Shown here: piece by piece, positions 18,420 through 27,510 of the stretch
How the letters are laid out: each line of letters starts with the position of its first letter
Position numbering within the stretch: position 1 is the stretch's first letter
Assembly: GCF_013299185.1 (NCBI RefSeq)
Contig: NZ_JAAFKG010000026.1
Location: 29,784-93,783 of the forward strand
Direction of reading: 5' to 3'
DNA from: Microcoleus sp. bin48.metabat.b7b8b9.023
GTDB taxonomy: Bacteria; Cyanobacteriota; Cyanobacteriia; Cyanobacteriales; Microcoleaceae
Length of the DNA stretch: 64,000 nt
Made by a program: the position numbers and the translations under genes
Notes under the pieces: model-generated
Seen by the model: the letters and a program-made list of their open reading frames with translations, nothing else
Database searches by the model: none
What the model was told of the DNA's origin: nothing

Positions 18420-20051
18420 ATGAGCTACTGCGTAAATCCGGGCTGTCCACATCCTCAAAACCCTCCTGACTCTATTCTCCAGTGTCAGACCTGTGGTGCG
18501 CGGTTATTGCTGCGCGCTCGCTACCAAGTCATTGAACCTTTAGGACAAGGAGGTTTTGGAGCTACATTTCTGGCAAAAGACATCTCTTTGCCTGGTCAAC
18601 CGAGTTGCGTGGTCAAGCAACTCCGACCCAGTAGTTCGTCGCCGCGAGTTTTAGAAATGGCGCGGGAATTATTCAAGCGAGAAGCGAAAACTCTCGGTCA
18701 ACTCGGCGACCACCCGCAAGTGCCGAGGCTGTTAGATTATTTTGAAACCGAACAGCAATTTTACTTAGTTCAAGAGTATGTTAAAGGCTCGACTTTGAAA
18801 CAAGAAGTCAAACAATCAGGGCGTTTCAATGAATCAGATGTTAAAAATTTTCTATTAGAAATTCTCTCGGTAGTGCAATACGTCCACAGCCAAGGAGTAA
18901 TTCACAGAGACATTAAACCCGCAAATATTATTCGCCGCGCTCAAGACAATCACTTGGTTCTGATTGATTTCGGAGCGGTTAAAGACCAAGTTAGCCAAAC
19001 AATATTATTAGACCCCGCCGACCAAAGCGCCAACACGAAATTTTCAGTTGGTACGTTTAGTTTTGCTCCCCCCGAACAAATGGCGCTGCGGCCGATATTT
19101 GCCAGCGACATCTACGCCTTGGGCATGACTTGTTTGTATTTGCTGACAGCAAAGTCTCCCAAAGATTTAGATTTTGATGCGGTAACTGGCGAAATTGTTT
19201 GGCAGCCCCACGTTCAGGTGAGCCCAAATTTTGCGCGGATTCTTGAGAAAATGCTCAAGCCCATGGTCGGCCATCGCTTTCAATCGACAGGAGATGTCGT
19301 CAAAGCTCTGAATGGCGAATTTGAAGACGCAGATCTTTGCAACGGCTTGACAACTCAATTCAACGCAGGTGGCCGCACGGTTGAAGAACCAACGATATTT
19401 AATAGTGATGCTACTTCGTTGCCTTCGCCCCAGATGAAAAACGATCGAGATTTGCGATCGAAGCAAAGCATCCGCACTAGAACTTCCTTCAGTCAATCGG
19501 GAAATACAGGGATGCAGCCGAGAGTTTCCCGGACTTTGGCTGAGTCTGGCAGAACTTTCGGAACTGCGGCCTTGTCCAATGGCAATTTAGCAGGACAAAA
19601 GGTAACGAAAGCGGTTGTAAAGTGGGAAAGTAACAGCTTGCGAGCGGCATATTTTAAAGGTAAACGCGATTTTGCTGACTGCGAACTGTCGGGTTTGCAA
19701 TTGCCAAAAGCGCAGTTGGCGGGGGGAAATTTTTATCAGGCTAGGTTGGTGAAGGCAAATTTGCAAGCAGCGGATTTGTCGGGGGCGAATTTGGGCCACG
19801 CGAGGTTGGTGAAGGCAAATTTGCGATCGGCAAATTTGACTGAAGCTTATTGCAGCACTGCTAATTTTGAAGGTGCGGATTTTCGAGGTGCTGATTTGAC
19901 GGGCGCTTATTTGAGTAAGGCGAATTTGCGGGGTGCGAATTTGTGCGGCGCGAATCTAACTGACGCTACAGTTACTGAGGAACAACTCGCAAGTGCAAAG
20001 ACAAATTGGTTGACTACTAAGCCCGATGGTAAGCGGGGTTTTGGATTTTAA
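18420..20051 (+). CDS. SpkB-like Ser/Thr protein kinase with Cys-motif and pentapeptide repeats
   Basis: The 543-residue protein starts with a zinc-ribbon-like cysteine set (C4, C9, C22, C25). A Hanks-type kinase domain follows (about 34-300): glycine loop LGQGGFGATF, ATP lysine in VVKQL (K66), catalytic loop HRDIKPANI (D164) and DFG (D183). A Ser/Thr-rich linker leads to C-terminal pentapeptide repeats (about 425-530, A(N/D)LXX type such as ANLRSANLTEA). This is the layout of Synechocystis SpkB. The pentapeptide helix probably serves as a protein-binding domain. All catalytic residues are present, so it should be active. It opens a block of three signalling genes, all on the plus strand. Confidence 0.92.
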   Translation: MSYCVNPGCPHPQNPPDSILQCQTCGARLLLRARYQVIEPLGQGGFGATFLAKDISLPGQPSCVVKQLRPSSSSPRVLEMARELFKREAKTLGQLGDHPQVPRLLDYFETEQQFYLVQEYVKGSTLKQEVKQSGRFNESDVKNFLLEILSVVQYVHSQGVIHRDIKPANIIRRAQDNHLVLIDFGAVKDQVSQTILLDPADQSANTKFSVGTFSFAPPEQMALRPIFASDIYALGMTCLYLLTAKSPKDLDFDAVTGEIVWQPHVQVSPNFARILEKMLKPMVGHRFQSTGDVVKALNGEFEDADLCNGLTTQFNAGGRTVEEPTIFNSDATSLPSPQMKNDRDLRSKQSIRTRTSFSQSGNTGMQPRVSRTLAESGRTFGTAALSNGNLAGQKVTKAVVKWESNSLRAAYFKGKRDFADCELSGLQLPKAQLAGGNFYQARLVKANLQAADLSGANLGHARLVKANLRSANLTEAYCSTANFEGADFRGADLTGAYLSKANLRGANLCGANLTDATVTEEQLASAKTNWLTTKPDGKRGFGF

Positions 20052-20475
20052 GAAGTCATTAGTCATTAGTCATTAGTCATTAGTTATTAGTCAAGAGTGC
20101 GAGCTTAAGAGCTCGCGAACAGCAGTCATTAGTCATTGGGCAATTCTCCCAATCTCCCCCTCCCCCAATCTCCCCCTCCCCCCCAACTGTCAACTGTCAA
20201 CTGTCAACATCTCCCCCTCCCCCCCAACTGTCAACTGTCAACTGTCAACTGTCAACTGTCAACATCTCCCCCTCCCCCCCAACTGTCAACTGTCAACTGT
20301 CAACTGTCAACTGTCAACATCTCCCAATCTCCCCCAACTGTCAACTGTCAACTGTCAACTGTCAACTGTTGAACCTCTCCCCCAACTGTCAACTGTCAAC
20401 TGTCAACTGTCAACTGTTGAACCTCTCCCCCAACTGTCAACTGTCAACTGTCAACTGTCAACTGTTGAACCCTTC
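20052..20475. repeat. Large heptamer repeat field (ATTAGTC, then CAACTGT with C-rich units)
   Basis: Four or more ATTAGTC units start at about 20058. From about 20140 to 20475, blocks of tandem CAACTGT (up to five per block) alternate with CTCCCCC-rich units, with a higher-order period of roughly 60-70 bp. The open frame through it encodes only the artefact heptad QLSTVNC. This matches the cyanobacterial short tandemly repeated repetitive class. Confidence 0.95.
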
Positions 20476-20564
20476 CCCCAGTCAGGTGATTCCTCTGGAG
20501 GAAGCTCGATCGCCCAAATTCGCCTAAATTAAAAAATAGCAATGGAGGATTCGATCGCACAAAA

Positions 20565-23500
20565 ATGAAACTGCTCAACCGCCGGACTCGACCCCTTCTG
20601 CACGCCAGCATCCTGGCCCTGGCCTACTTTGTCACCGGAAAACTCGCAGCGTCCGTACTGGGACTGGTGAAAGCCGAAGCCTCCCCCGTGTGGCCACCCG
20701 CAGGCATTGCGCTGGCGGCAGTGTTGCTACAAGGGCGACGGATGTGGCCGGGAATTGCCCTCGGTTCGGTACTGTTAAACTCTACCTTCGCCGCAGGTAT
20801 ACCCTCCGCCGTGATTGTCACATCGGCTTTTAGCGTCACCCTGCAAGCACTGGCTGGGGAGGCTGTGCTCGCGCGGATCGGATTTTGTACTAAGCTCGAT
20901 CGACTGCGAGATGTTCTGGGTTTGGTGGCGGGCGCTGTCATCGGGTCTACTTTGCTCGGTTCTGCACTCGGCAACTTGGGTACGTGCTTTTTTGGTTGGG
21001 CTCAGTGGAGCAATTTCTCTCGCAACTGGTGGACTACGTGGCTCGGAGACGGCATGGGAATTTTAATTGTCACGCCAGTGTTGCTGACTTTACACCACGC
21101 TATTAAAAGTTTTAAATCTCCCATAAATCCTCCGATTATTACTGACTTTTTATCATTGTTTAACTGGCTAAAGTGCCAATTGCCAGTTGCCAATTATGAA
21201 TCATCAATTGCTAATTATCAATCGTTAACTGCTCATTATTTAACCGTATCAAATAAACCCCAAACTCGCCATAAAATTATATTTTTAATTGCTGATTATT
21301 TAGAAGCACTCATTCTATTTACTCTGCTTTTGAGCGTGAGTTGGTTGGTTTTTTGTTGTAAAACAAAGGGGGCGAGTGCTCTTTATCCGCTGGAATATTT
21401 GCCTTTTCCTCTCATAGTTTGGGCTGCCCTGCGGTTTCAACAGCAGGGAGCAATTTTTGCTTATTCGATCGTCTCTTGCATCGCAATTTTGGGAGCTGTG
21501 CAGGGAGCCGGCCCGTTTCTGGTCAAAAGCGAAAATTTGCAACAGGCGGTTTTATTTTTACAAGCTTTTACTGCTACGATCGCCATTGTCGCCCTGATGT
21601 TGGCTGCTGCTGTCGCTGAACGCCAGCAAGCTCTGGTTGAGGTACACCGAACCGCGGCCATGTTGCGCGACGCTCACGCTAGTTTAGCTAACGCTCAGTG
21701 CATCGCTCAATTGGGTAATTGGGATTTAAATTTAAATTGCGCCGCCGTCACCACAACTACCAACTGTGCAGAAGCCGCAGCACATCATATATCCAATATC
21801 GAATTGCGGTGGTCGGATGAACTTTATCGCCTCTTGGGTTTGGCTCCGGGAACTGTGAAACCAACACCAGAAGTTTTTTTGCAGGCGGTACATCCAGATG
21901 ATAGAGAATTGGTGGCGCGATCGCAATGTCAAGCGATATTTGAGCGCAAATCCTATTGCATTAACTACCGAATTTTACTAGCCGACGGCTCTGAGCGCAC
22001 TGTCTGCGAACAGTCGGCAATTAATTCTAATGTCATCGCCGCCACAGTCCAAGACGTTACGGATCGCCACCGCACAGAAGCTGCTTTGCGAACATCCTCG
22101 GAGCGCGATCGGTTGCTCTCAGAAATGGCCCTGAGAATTCGCCACTCCCTCGATCTCGAAGCAATTCTCAACACTACTGTTGCCGAAGTCCGGCAATTTT
22201 TCAAGGCAGACCGGGTGTTCATCGGTATTATGGACGGAGGCGGGGCAAATTTGGCCAGCCCGTTGCGCGGTAAAGTTGTTGCTGAGTCTGTCGCTGTGGA
22301 ATGTCCTTCTCTTCTCGGATGGGTGCTCGCTGACGAAAGTTTTATCGAAAAGCAGAAAGCTTTTTATGCTAACAACCTCATTCGAGTTGTCTCCGATACT
22401 GCTACGGTGCAAGTCAGCAACATCATTGCCAAATTGTACAGCGACTATCAAATTCGGGCGACCTTAAGTGTGCCGATCTTTCTGGGGGAACAATTGTTCG
22501 GGATTTTGGCCGTCAACCAGTGTTCTGGGCCCCGCCAGTGGCAAGAATTTGAAATTGATTTATTAGAAAAACTGGCTACCCAAGTCGCGATCGCCCTCCA
22601 GCAAGCCAAACTTTTGCAGCAAGTAAAAGATCTCAATGCCAACTTGGAATCTCAAGTGGAGGAACGCACCCGCCAATTGCAGCAAAAAATGCACGAACTG
22701 CAAGAAAGCAATCGCCTGAAAGATTTATTTTTGCACGCAGTTTCTCACAATCTCCGCACTCCAGTTATGGGAATGTTAATCCTGCTGAAAAATTTGCTCA
22801 ACAAATCGGCCTCTGACTCTCTAGAGCATATTGCGGTTTCGCGATCGATCTTGAAGCGGATCGTTGAAGCTAGCGAACACCAGTTGAGAATGGTTAATGC
22901 CTTACTCGACGCTCACGCTAGCGAAGTTCAAGGTATTGTCCTAAATACAGTACCGCTGCATTTGCAGTCTTTAACTTCCGCAATTGTTGCTGATTTAGAA
23001 CCAATGCTGGCAAAAAATCAAGCAACTTTTACTTTGGAAATACCCGCAGATTTGCCACAAGTCAATGCCGACAGCAAACACTTGCAGCGAGTTCTAGAAA
23101 ATCTCCTAACCAATGCTATCAAGCACAATCATCCGGGAGTCAATATAACTTTTAAAGCCGAGGTAATTGAAGTAGAAAAAGCACTAATTTTTGCAGAAAA
23201 TACACAGGTTTTCACCTCCCGAAATAATTTCGTCGCCCGCTGTATCCCTAACCTGTCATCTGCTGCGGGCGATCGCACGGGGATGTTCGACACCCCAAAA
23301 AATCAAGAAACCCGGGCCAAATTTCACCTCGATGGCAGTTGCCAACTGCCCCGCTATCAGGGTCAACTTGGCAATAACAGCAGCAAATTGCCGGATGTTA
23401 CCGTAAAAATGGTTCGCTGCACTGTAACAGACAATGGAGTGGGAATCAGCGCTAGACAGCGGGAATCTCTGTTTGAACTTTACGTTCAAGACCCCAATAG

Positions 23501-23648
23501 CCGACAATTAACAGGGCTGGGTTTGGGGCTTTACCTCTCCAAGCAAATTATCAAAGCTCACGGCGGCTTCATCGGCGTCGAAAGCACTCCCGGAGGTGGC
23601 TCGACTTTCTGGTTTTCGCTACCGACTGTCAGTCGATTTGAGATTTGA
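20565..23648 (+). CDS. MASE1-PAS-GAF hybrid sensor histidine kinase
   Basis: The 1027-residue membrane sensor has an N-terminal MASE1 domain with several transmembrane helices (about 10-360; SPVWPPAGIALAAVLL is typical). A PAS/PAC domain (about 430-510; LYRLLGL, VHPDDRE), a GAF domain (about 530-695), a coiled coil (LNANLESQVEERTRQLQ), HisKA with phosphoacceptor H728 (HAVSHNLRTP) and HATPase_c follow. N box (ENLLTNAIKHN), G1 (DNGVGIS) and G2 (GLGLGLYLSKQI) are intact. Two odd insertions are visible: VANYESSIANYQSLTAHYL (about 207-226) inside MASE1, which resembles intergenic repeats, and about 70 residues between N box and G1. The ligand and cognate regulator are unknown; no response regulator is adjacent. 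Confidence 0.92.
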   Translation: MKLLNRRTRPLLHASILALAYFVTGKLAASVLGLVKAEASPVWPPAGIALAAVLLQGRRMWPGIALGSVLLNSTFAAGIPSAVIVTSAFSVTLQALAGEAVLARIGFCTKLDRLRDVLGLVAGAVIGSTLLGSALGNLGTCFFGWAQWSNFSRNWWTTWLGDGMGILIVTPVLLTLHHAIKSFKSPINPPIITDFLSLFNWLKCQLPVANYESSIANYQSLTAHYLTVSNKPQTRHKIIFLIADYLEALILFTLLLSVSWLVFCCKTKGASALYPLEYLPFPLIVWAALRFQQQGAIFAYSIVSCIAILGAVQGAGPFLVKSENLQQAVLFLQAFTATIAIVALMLAAAVAERQQALVEVHRTAAMLRDAHASLANAQCIAQLGNWDLNLNCAAVTTTTNCAEAAAHHISNIELRWSDELYRLLGLAPGTVKPTPEVFLQAVHPDDRELVARSQCQAIFERKSYCINYRILLADGSERTVCEQSAINSNVIAATVQDVTDRHRTEAALRTSSERDRLLSEMALRIRHSLDLEAILNTTVAEVRQFFKADRVFIGIMDGGGANLASPLRGKVVAESVAVECPSLLGWVLADESFIEKQKAFYANNLIRVVSDTATVQVSNIIAKLYSDYQIRATLSVPIFLGEQLFGILAVNQCSGPRQWQEFEIDLLEKLATQVAIALQQAKLLQQVKDLNANLESQVEERTRQLQQKMHELQESNRLKDLFLHAVSHNLRTPVMGMLILLKNLLNKSASDSLEHIAVSRSILKRIVEASEHQLRMVNALLDAHASEVQGIVLNTVPLHLQSLTSAIVADLEPMLAKNQATFTLEIPADLPQVNADSKHLQRVLENLLTNAIKHNHPGVNITFKAEVIEVEKALIFAENTQVFTSRNNFVARCIPNLSSAAGDRTGMFDTPKNQETRAKFHLDGSCQLPRYQGQLGNNSSKLPDVTVKMVRCTVTDNGVGISARQRESLFELYVQDPNSRQLTGLGLGLYLSKQIIKAHGGFIGVESTPGGGSTFWFSLPTVSRFEI

Positions 23649-24044
23649 GATTTGAGATTTTTAATTTACTTGACAGATGAATGTGGTACCAATTTTTGAT
23701 GAGGCTGCACATATCTCGATCGCCCTGGCACCCCCCCTTGATAAGCAGGGCGGTTTTATTGTCGTCAGACAAATTAGGTACGTAGTTGCGCTTCAGCGCT
23801 CTTTCCCAATATTTGTAAAGAGCGCTGAAGCGCAACTACGTACCTTAGCCCAAGTGCGAGCCCTTAAATTGGTATGGGAGGTTTAACTCTGAGTCTAAAA
23901 TTTTGACACGACAACAGTCGGGCGCTTGTATCCATTTGAGGGCAAATTCAACTCAGACAATCGCTATTAACCCAATTATTCAATCTTCAATTATTTAGTC
24001 TTCAATCTTCAAATCTTCAATCCAAAATCCAAAATCCAAAATCC
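23649..24044. repeat. Intergenic repeats including a 70-bp palindrome
   Basis: GATTTGA units occur at 23638-23660. At 23776-23845 two 28-bp arms (starting AGGTACGTAGTTGCGCTTCA) flank a 14-bp loop, a strong hairpin of the GGTACGTNGTTG family. TTCAATCTTCAAATC and CCAAAATCCAAAATC units follow at about 23980-24040. No gene was found. Confidence 0.85.
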
Positions 24045-24167
24045 TACAGCGGTTCTCAAAAAAAGTGAGGTATGCGGGCAATACCCATGCCCCATGCCCT
24101 ATGCCCTATGCCCTATGCCCTATGCCCCATGCCCTATTCGTACCTCATGTTAGTGAGAAAGGCTATA
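24045..24167. mobile_element. MITE-like element F1, ending at the start codon of the downstream kinase
   Basis: The ends are inverted: TACAGCGGTTCTCA on the left and TGAGAAAGGCTATA on the right, with GTGAGGTA and TACCTCAT as inner matching arms and a core of ATGCCCC/ATGCCCT heptamers. Other copies lie at 42228, 46522, 54089 and 55892. The last base of the right end is the A of the ATG at 24167, and its GAGAAAGG would be the ribosome site. Confidence 0.8.
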
Positions 24168-25954
24168 TGTTCTATCCTGGCCATGAAAAATCAGCTCAGG
24201 CGTTAACAGTTTACGAGGTGTGGCGCGATCGCTTCCTGCGCGATCGACTGAGCCCTGCTGTCCGAATTGCCATCTTTTTTGCCTTCACAATAATTGTCTA
24301 TCTTCTGGGCGAAGCAATCTTCGCTCCCCGGGAATTTAAAATTGTTTATTTGTACACTAGCGCTGCTGTACAACTTGGCTTGCTGACTTGTTTGGTGTTG
24401 CAAAAAACCTCGATCGGACAACGCTATCCCGGTTTACTATTTTTAGGTTTTTCCTGGTCGTTAACAGTCGTTGTACAGCTTGGATTAGCCGCAGCAAAAA
24501 TCGGAGACTTACCACTTTTAACTTGGAGTTTAGCGTTTCTCACCCAAGCGACACTGATGCCCGTCCGCTGGCGCCTTCACCTGATTTCTCAGCTCGGCGT
24601 TTTGTTCTGCCACGTTGGCATAAATTTAATTTTAAATCTAAGTTTTGCGAAGTATACTACTTTTCGGCTGAGCGGGTTTTACTTATATTTGTTTTGGTTT
24701 TGTTTGATCTGCGATTTGTCGGTTTATTGGTACGAATGCCTGCAACGGAAAGAGTTTAGTACCAGGCGCGAGTTGGAATCTGCTTACCAGCAGTTGGAAG
24801 TGGCTGAGGCGAAGTACCGCAGCATTTTTGAGAATGCGGGCGAGGGAATTTTTCAAAGCACTCCCGAGGGGCGCTACATTACGGCTAATCCAGCTTTGGC
24901 GCGGATTTACGGCTGCGATTCCCCGGAAGAAGTGACGGCAAAGTTTACTGATATTGAGCGACAGTTGTATGTCGATCCGGCACGCAGAAATCAGTTTTTG
25001 CGATCGATCGAGGAAAGCAACACAGTATCGGATTTTGAGTCGCAAATTTATCGCTCAGACGGCAGTATTGTCTGGATCTCCGAAAAAGCGCGGGTGGTAC
25101 GGGATAGCAGCGGCTCCGTGCTTTATTATGAGGGTTTAATTGAGGATATCACGCAGCGCAAACAGGCCCAAGAATCGCAGCGGCTGTTTATTCATGCTCT
25201 TTCACACGACTTGCGAAATCCGGTAGCGGGAATGTTAATGGTGCTGAAAAATTGGCAGACAAAAACGGGGAATTCGATCGCAATTCCCCGTTCTGTTTTG
25301 GAGCGGATGATTCAAGGTAGCGAGCAGCAATTGCGGTTAATAAATTCGCTCTTGGAAGTTCATGCTGGGGAATTGCGCGGTTTAGTTATCCACTGCAATG
25401 CGGTAGATTTGAGAGCGCTAGTCAAAGCTGCGGCGGCAGATTTGGAGCCTTTAATCAATGATGCTCAAGCTACTTTTACAAATTTAGTGCCAGATAATTT
25501 GCCCGCAGTCAATGCTGACTATACTCAGTTGTGGCGCGTTTTTTCTAATTTAATTTCCAATGCTTTGAAACACAATCTGCCCGGACTAAAATTAAAAATC
25601 TCAGCTCAACTAATTAGTCCAGAAGAAAATACAATAAATTTAATTTCAACTAAACAAACAAGAGGAAAATTACCAACTACCAATTCCCAATTCCCAATTC
25701 CCAATTACCCAAATAGTATGATTTACTGTAGCGTTGAAGATGACGGAGTGGGAATATTGCCGGAACAGTGCGAACATCTTTTTGACCTTTACGTTAGGGG
25801 CAATCAATCCAGACACTCCGTCGGTTTGGGTTTGGGCTTATACCTGTGCAGGCAAATTATTGGCGCTCACGGCGGGCAAATTGGGGTAATTAGCAGTCAC
25901 GGTACAGGGGCAATTTTTTGGTTTACTTTGCCCCTAGCTGAAAATAGCCGATAA
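24167..25954 (+). CDS. Membrane PAS sensor histidine kinase
   Basis: The 595-residue kinase has about six N-terminal transmembrane helices (about 20-195), a PAS domain with PAC (about 215-335; IFENAGEGIFQSTPEGRYITANP), HisKA with phosphoacceptor H347 (HALSHDLRNP) and HATPase_c (N box SNLISNALKHN, G1 DDGVGI, G2 GLGLGLYLCRQI). The start is chosen at the ATG at 24167. An upstream in-frame ATG at 24065 would add only a peptide read from ATGCCCC repeats. Between N box and G1 lies a peptide from AATTCCC repeats (TTNSQFPIPNYPNS, about 501-514). It is closest in architecture to the preceding MASE1 kinase, so the pair may be duplicated or work together. Confidence 0.9.
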   Translation: MFYPGHEKSAQALTVYEVWRDRFLRDRLSPAVRIAIFFAFTIIVYLLGEAIFAPREFKIVYLYTSAAVQLGLLTCLVLQKTSIGQRYPGLLFLGFSWSLTVVVQLGLAAAKIGDLPLLTWSLAFLTQATLMPVRWRLHLISQLGVLFCHVGINLILNLSFAKYTTFRLSGFYLYLFWFCLICDLSVYWYECLQRKEFSTRRELESAYQQLEVAEAKYRSIFENAGEGIFQSTPEGRYITANPALARIYGCDSPEEVTAKFTDIERQLYVDPARRNQFLRSIEESNTVSDFESQIYRSDGSIVWISEKARVVRDSSGSVLYYEGLIEDITQRKQAQESQRLFIHALSHDLRNPVAGMLMVLKNWQTKTGNSIAIPRSVLERMIQGSEQQLRLINSLLEVHAGELRGLVIHCNAVDLRALVKAAAADLEPLINDAQATFTNLVPDNLPAVNADYTQLWRVFSNLISNALKHNLPGLKLKISAQLISPEENTINLISTKQTRGKLPTTNSQFPIPNYPNSMIYCSVEDDGVGILPEQCEHLFDLYVRGNQSRHSVGLGLGLYLCRQIIGAHGGQIGVISSHGTGAIFWFTLPLAENSR

Positions 25955-26214
25955 TTTTTTTGTATTCTTAACTACATTGGAGCGCGGATAATCTTTTTGT
26001 ATTCTTAACTACATTTCATTGCTGGGTTTGATTGTATTATATCCGTTTAGCTCGGGTGCAGAAAAATCTGTCGATCGCACTATTGATGTTAATTTCAAAC
26101 AGTGGTACAATCGCCGGCATATTTTCCAATTTTTTTTGATCGATCTTCATATTTTATTTATAAACATCATTTAATATAGAAAATCCCTAAAACTAGAGAA
26201 CAGAACTGCTATTT
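25955..26214. other. Intergenic region with a small direct repeat
   Basis: TTTTTGTATTCTTAACTACA occurs at about 25957 and again at about 25993, separated by GCGCGGATAA-type sequence. The rest is AT-rich. It may include the promoter of the gene at 26215. No open frame of note was found. Confidence 0.5.
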
Positions 26215-26703
26215 ATGTTTGCCGAGAACAGCTCAGAAAATACAGATCAAAACGATCCAGCGAGGTACGACTCAGCCAAATATAACGAGCGGTCGTTCTC
26301 AACTTTAGTTCGGGCTATCCGTCTTTCTCAAGGTTACTTTTCTTTCGTTTTAGTCCACTGCAACTCCCTGGCTTTGCGGCAGCAAATAGTAGATCGCCTC
26401 CAAGCAACTTGCACCCAGAAACCGCAGCAACTGTTTGTGCCAAAATCGGCGACATCTCTCTACGCGACAATCGCAGCAGAAGTAGACGGTGCAAAGCCTC
26501 CAGCTTTAATGATCCTCGGTTTGGAGTCAGTGGAGCCGATCGATCGATTGCTAAGTTCTACCAACCTAGTATGCAGCGAGTTCAGTAAAAAATTTTCCTT
26601 TCCCATCATCTTTTGGGTAACAGATGAACTTCTCAGAAAAATCATTCGCACCGCCCCAGATTTATACAATCGGATGACAACAATTAGATTTATTAGTCAT
26701 TAG
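26215..26703 (+). CDS. Short protein resembling the N-terminus of large cyanobacterial TPR proteins, probably truncated
   Basis: The 162-residue product reads like the N-terminal segment of large cyanobacterial TPR/ATPase-type proteins: FVLVHCNSLALRQQIVDRLQ, a middle ALMILGLESVEPIDRLL, and FPIIFWVTDELLRKIIRTAPDLYNR. Such proteins normally continue for several hundred residues. Here the frame enters an ATTAGTC repeat exactly at the end (final residues ISH) and stops, so the gene looks cut by repeat expansion. No Walker A motif is present. The family resemblance is from memory of the motif pattern and is moderate. It may be a non-functional remnant or a stand-alone domain. Confidence 0.6.
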   Translation: MFAENSSENTDQNDPARYDSAKYNERSFSTLVRAIRLSQGYFSFVLVHCNSLALRQQIVDRLQATCTQKPQQLFVPKSATSLYATIAAEVDGAKPPALMILGLESVEPIDRLLSSTNLVCSEFSKKFSFPIIFWVTDELLRKIIRTAPDLYNRMTTIRFISH

Positions 26704-26945
26704 TCATTAGTCAGCAGTCGGCAATAAGTAAGGTTCGTAGTGTGGACTTTAGTCCGCAACATACTGCGGACTAAAGTCCACACTACGAACGGTTTTTGTT
26801 ATGGTAATCGACCGGACGTGATATCATTAGTCATTTGTTCGCCAACTATCAACTGTCAACTGTCAACTGTCAACTGTCAACTAAGAGGGCAGGCACGGGG
26901 GCACTGCCCCTACAACTGTCAACTGTCAACTGTCAACTGTCAACT
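26704..26945. repeat. Composite repeat region: ATTAGTC, trace hairpin, CAACTGT
   Basis: ATTAGTC units (26692-26715) are followed by a hairpin with arms GGTTCGTAGTGTGGACTTTA and its complement (26731-26793). Two CAACTGT blocks come next (about 26845-26882 and 26913-26945), separated by a GCACGGGGGCACTGCCCC hairpin. The second block runs into the last codons of the cupin gene at 26940. Confidence 0.88.
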
Positions 26946-27434
26946 TTTAAATTCCGCTTCCCAAATCCCGACTAATTCCCGCGCCGCCTCAGTACCCTCA
27001 GCCGGAAAATCGGGCAAAAAGTCTTTATCCGCCGCCACCTCATAGGGCCCTTCCTTGAACTCCAAAATCACAGTATCCGCAGCCAAAGCTACCAACGTGT
27101 GAATAGTACCCTCTGGAAGTTCCACGGCGCGAGTGGGCCCGATCGCGCTAACTCGGAACGATCGCAAAATTTGACCGTTTTCGTTCAAAATCAGAATACC
27201 CACTTCTCCTTGAATCACCACAAAAAACTCAAAACCGTTAACTTCCGGGGCGCGCAGGTGCCGGTGAGGGCGCACGTAAGTACCCATTTGCACCACGTTG
27301 ACAAACCGCTGCACCTTTTCTGACAAATCGTCGTGGAAATTGTAGTTTTGTCGCCCGCGGGGATTGCTGCGAGACGAAGCTGCAACTTCGTCTAGCAATT
27401 CTTGCGTCAAACACTTAATCGGAGAAGGCTGCAC
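26940..27434 (-). CDS. WbuC-family cupin-fold metalloprotein
   Basis: The 164-residue protein has the WbuC cupin pattern: an N-terminal SRSNPRGRQNYNFHDDLSEKV segment broken by the conserved RxNxH-like positions, then VQRFVNVVQMGTYVRPHRHLR with metal-ligand histidines (HRH), GEVGILILNENG, and a second cupin motif (PEGTIHTLVAL). WbuC proteins are small cytoplasmic cupins often found near O-antigen or polysaccharide genes, and their reaction is not firmly known. No such cluster is adjacent here. The stop codon lies in a CAACTGT repeat (final residues EFKS), so the very C-terminus may be altered by the repeat. It is divergent from the TPR gene at 27511. Confidence 0.85.
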   Translation of the reverse strand: MQPSPIKCLTQELLDEVAASSRSNPRGRQNYNFHDDLSEKVQRFVNVVQMGTYVRPHRHLRAPEVNGFEFFVVIQGEVGILILNENGQILRSFRVSAIGPTRAVELPEGTIHTLVALAADTVILEFKEGPYEVAADKDFLPDFPAEGTEAARELVGIWEAEFKS

Positions 27435-27510
27435 AACAGATATCCTGTATTTAATAGTTTTTGAACAAATCGGCTAGGCTGAGATCATCTTTACCAGCAT
27501 TTCTTGACAT

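Noticed and set aside
20136..20372. Open frame encoding a Pro-rich and QLSTVNC-repeat peptide
   Set aside because: It is only translation of CAACTGT and CTCCCCC heptamers.
24065..24166. N-terminal extension of the PAS kinase
   Set aside because: It is repeat-encoded (ATGCCCC units), so the start at 24167 is preferred.
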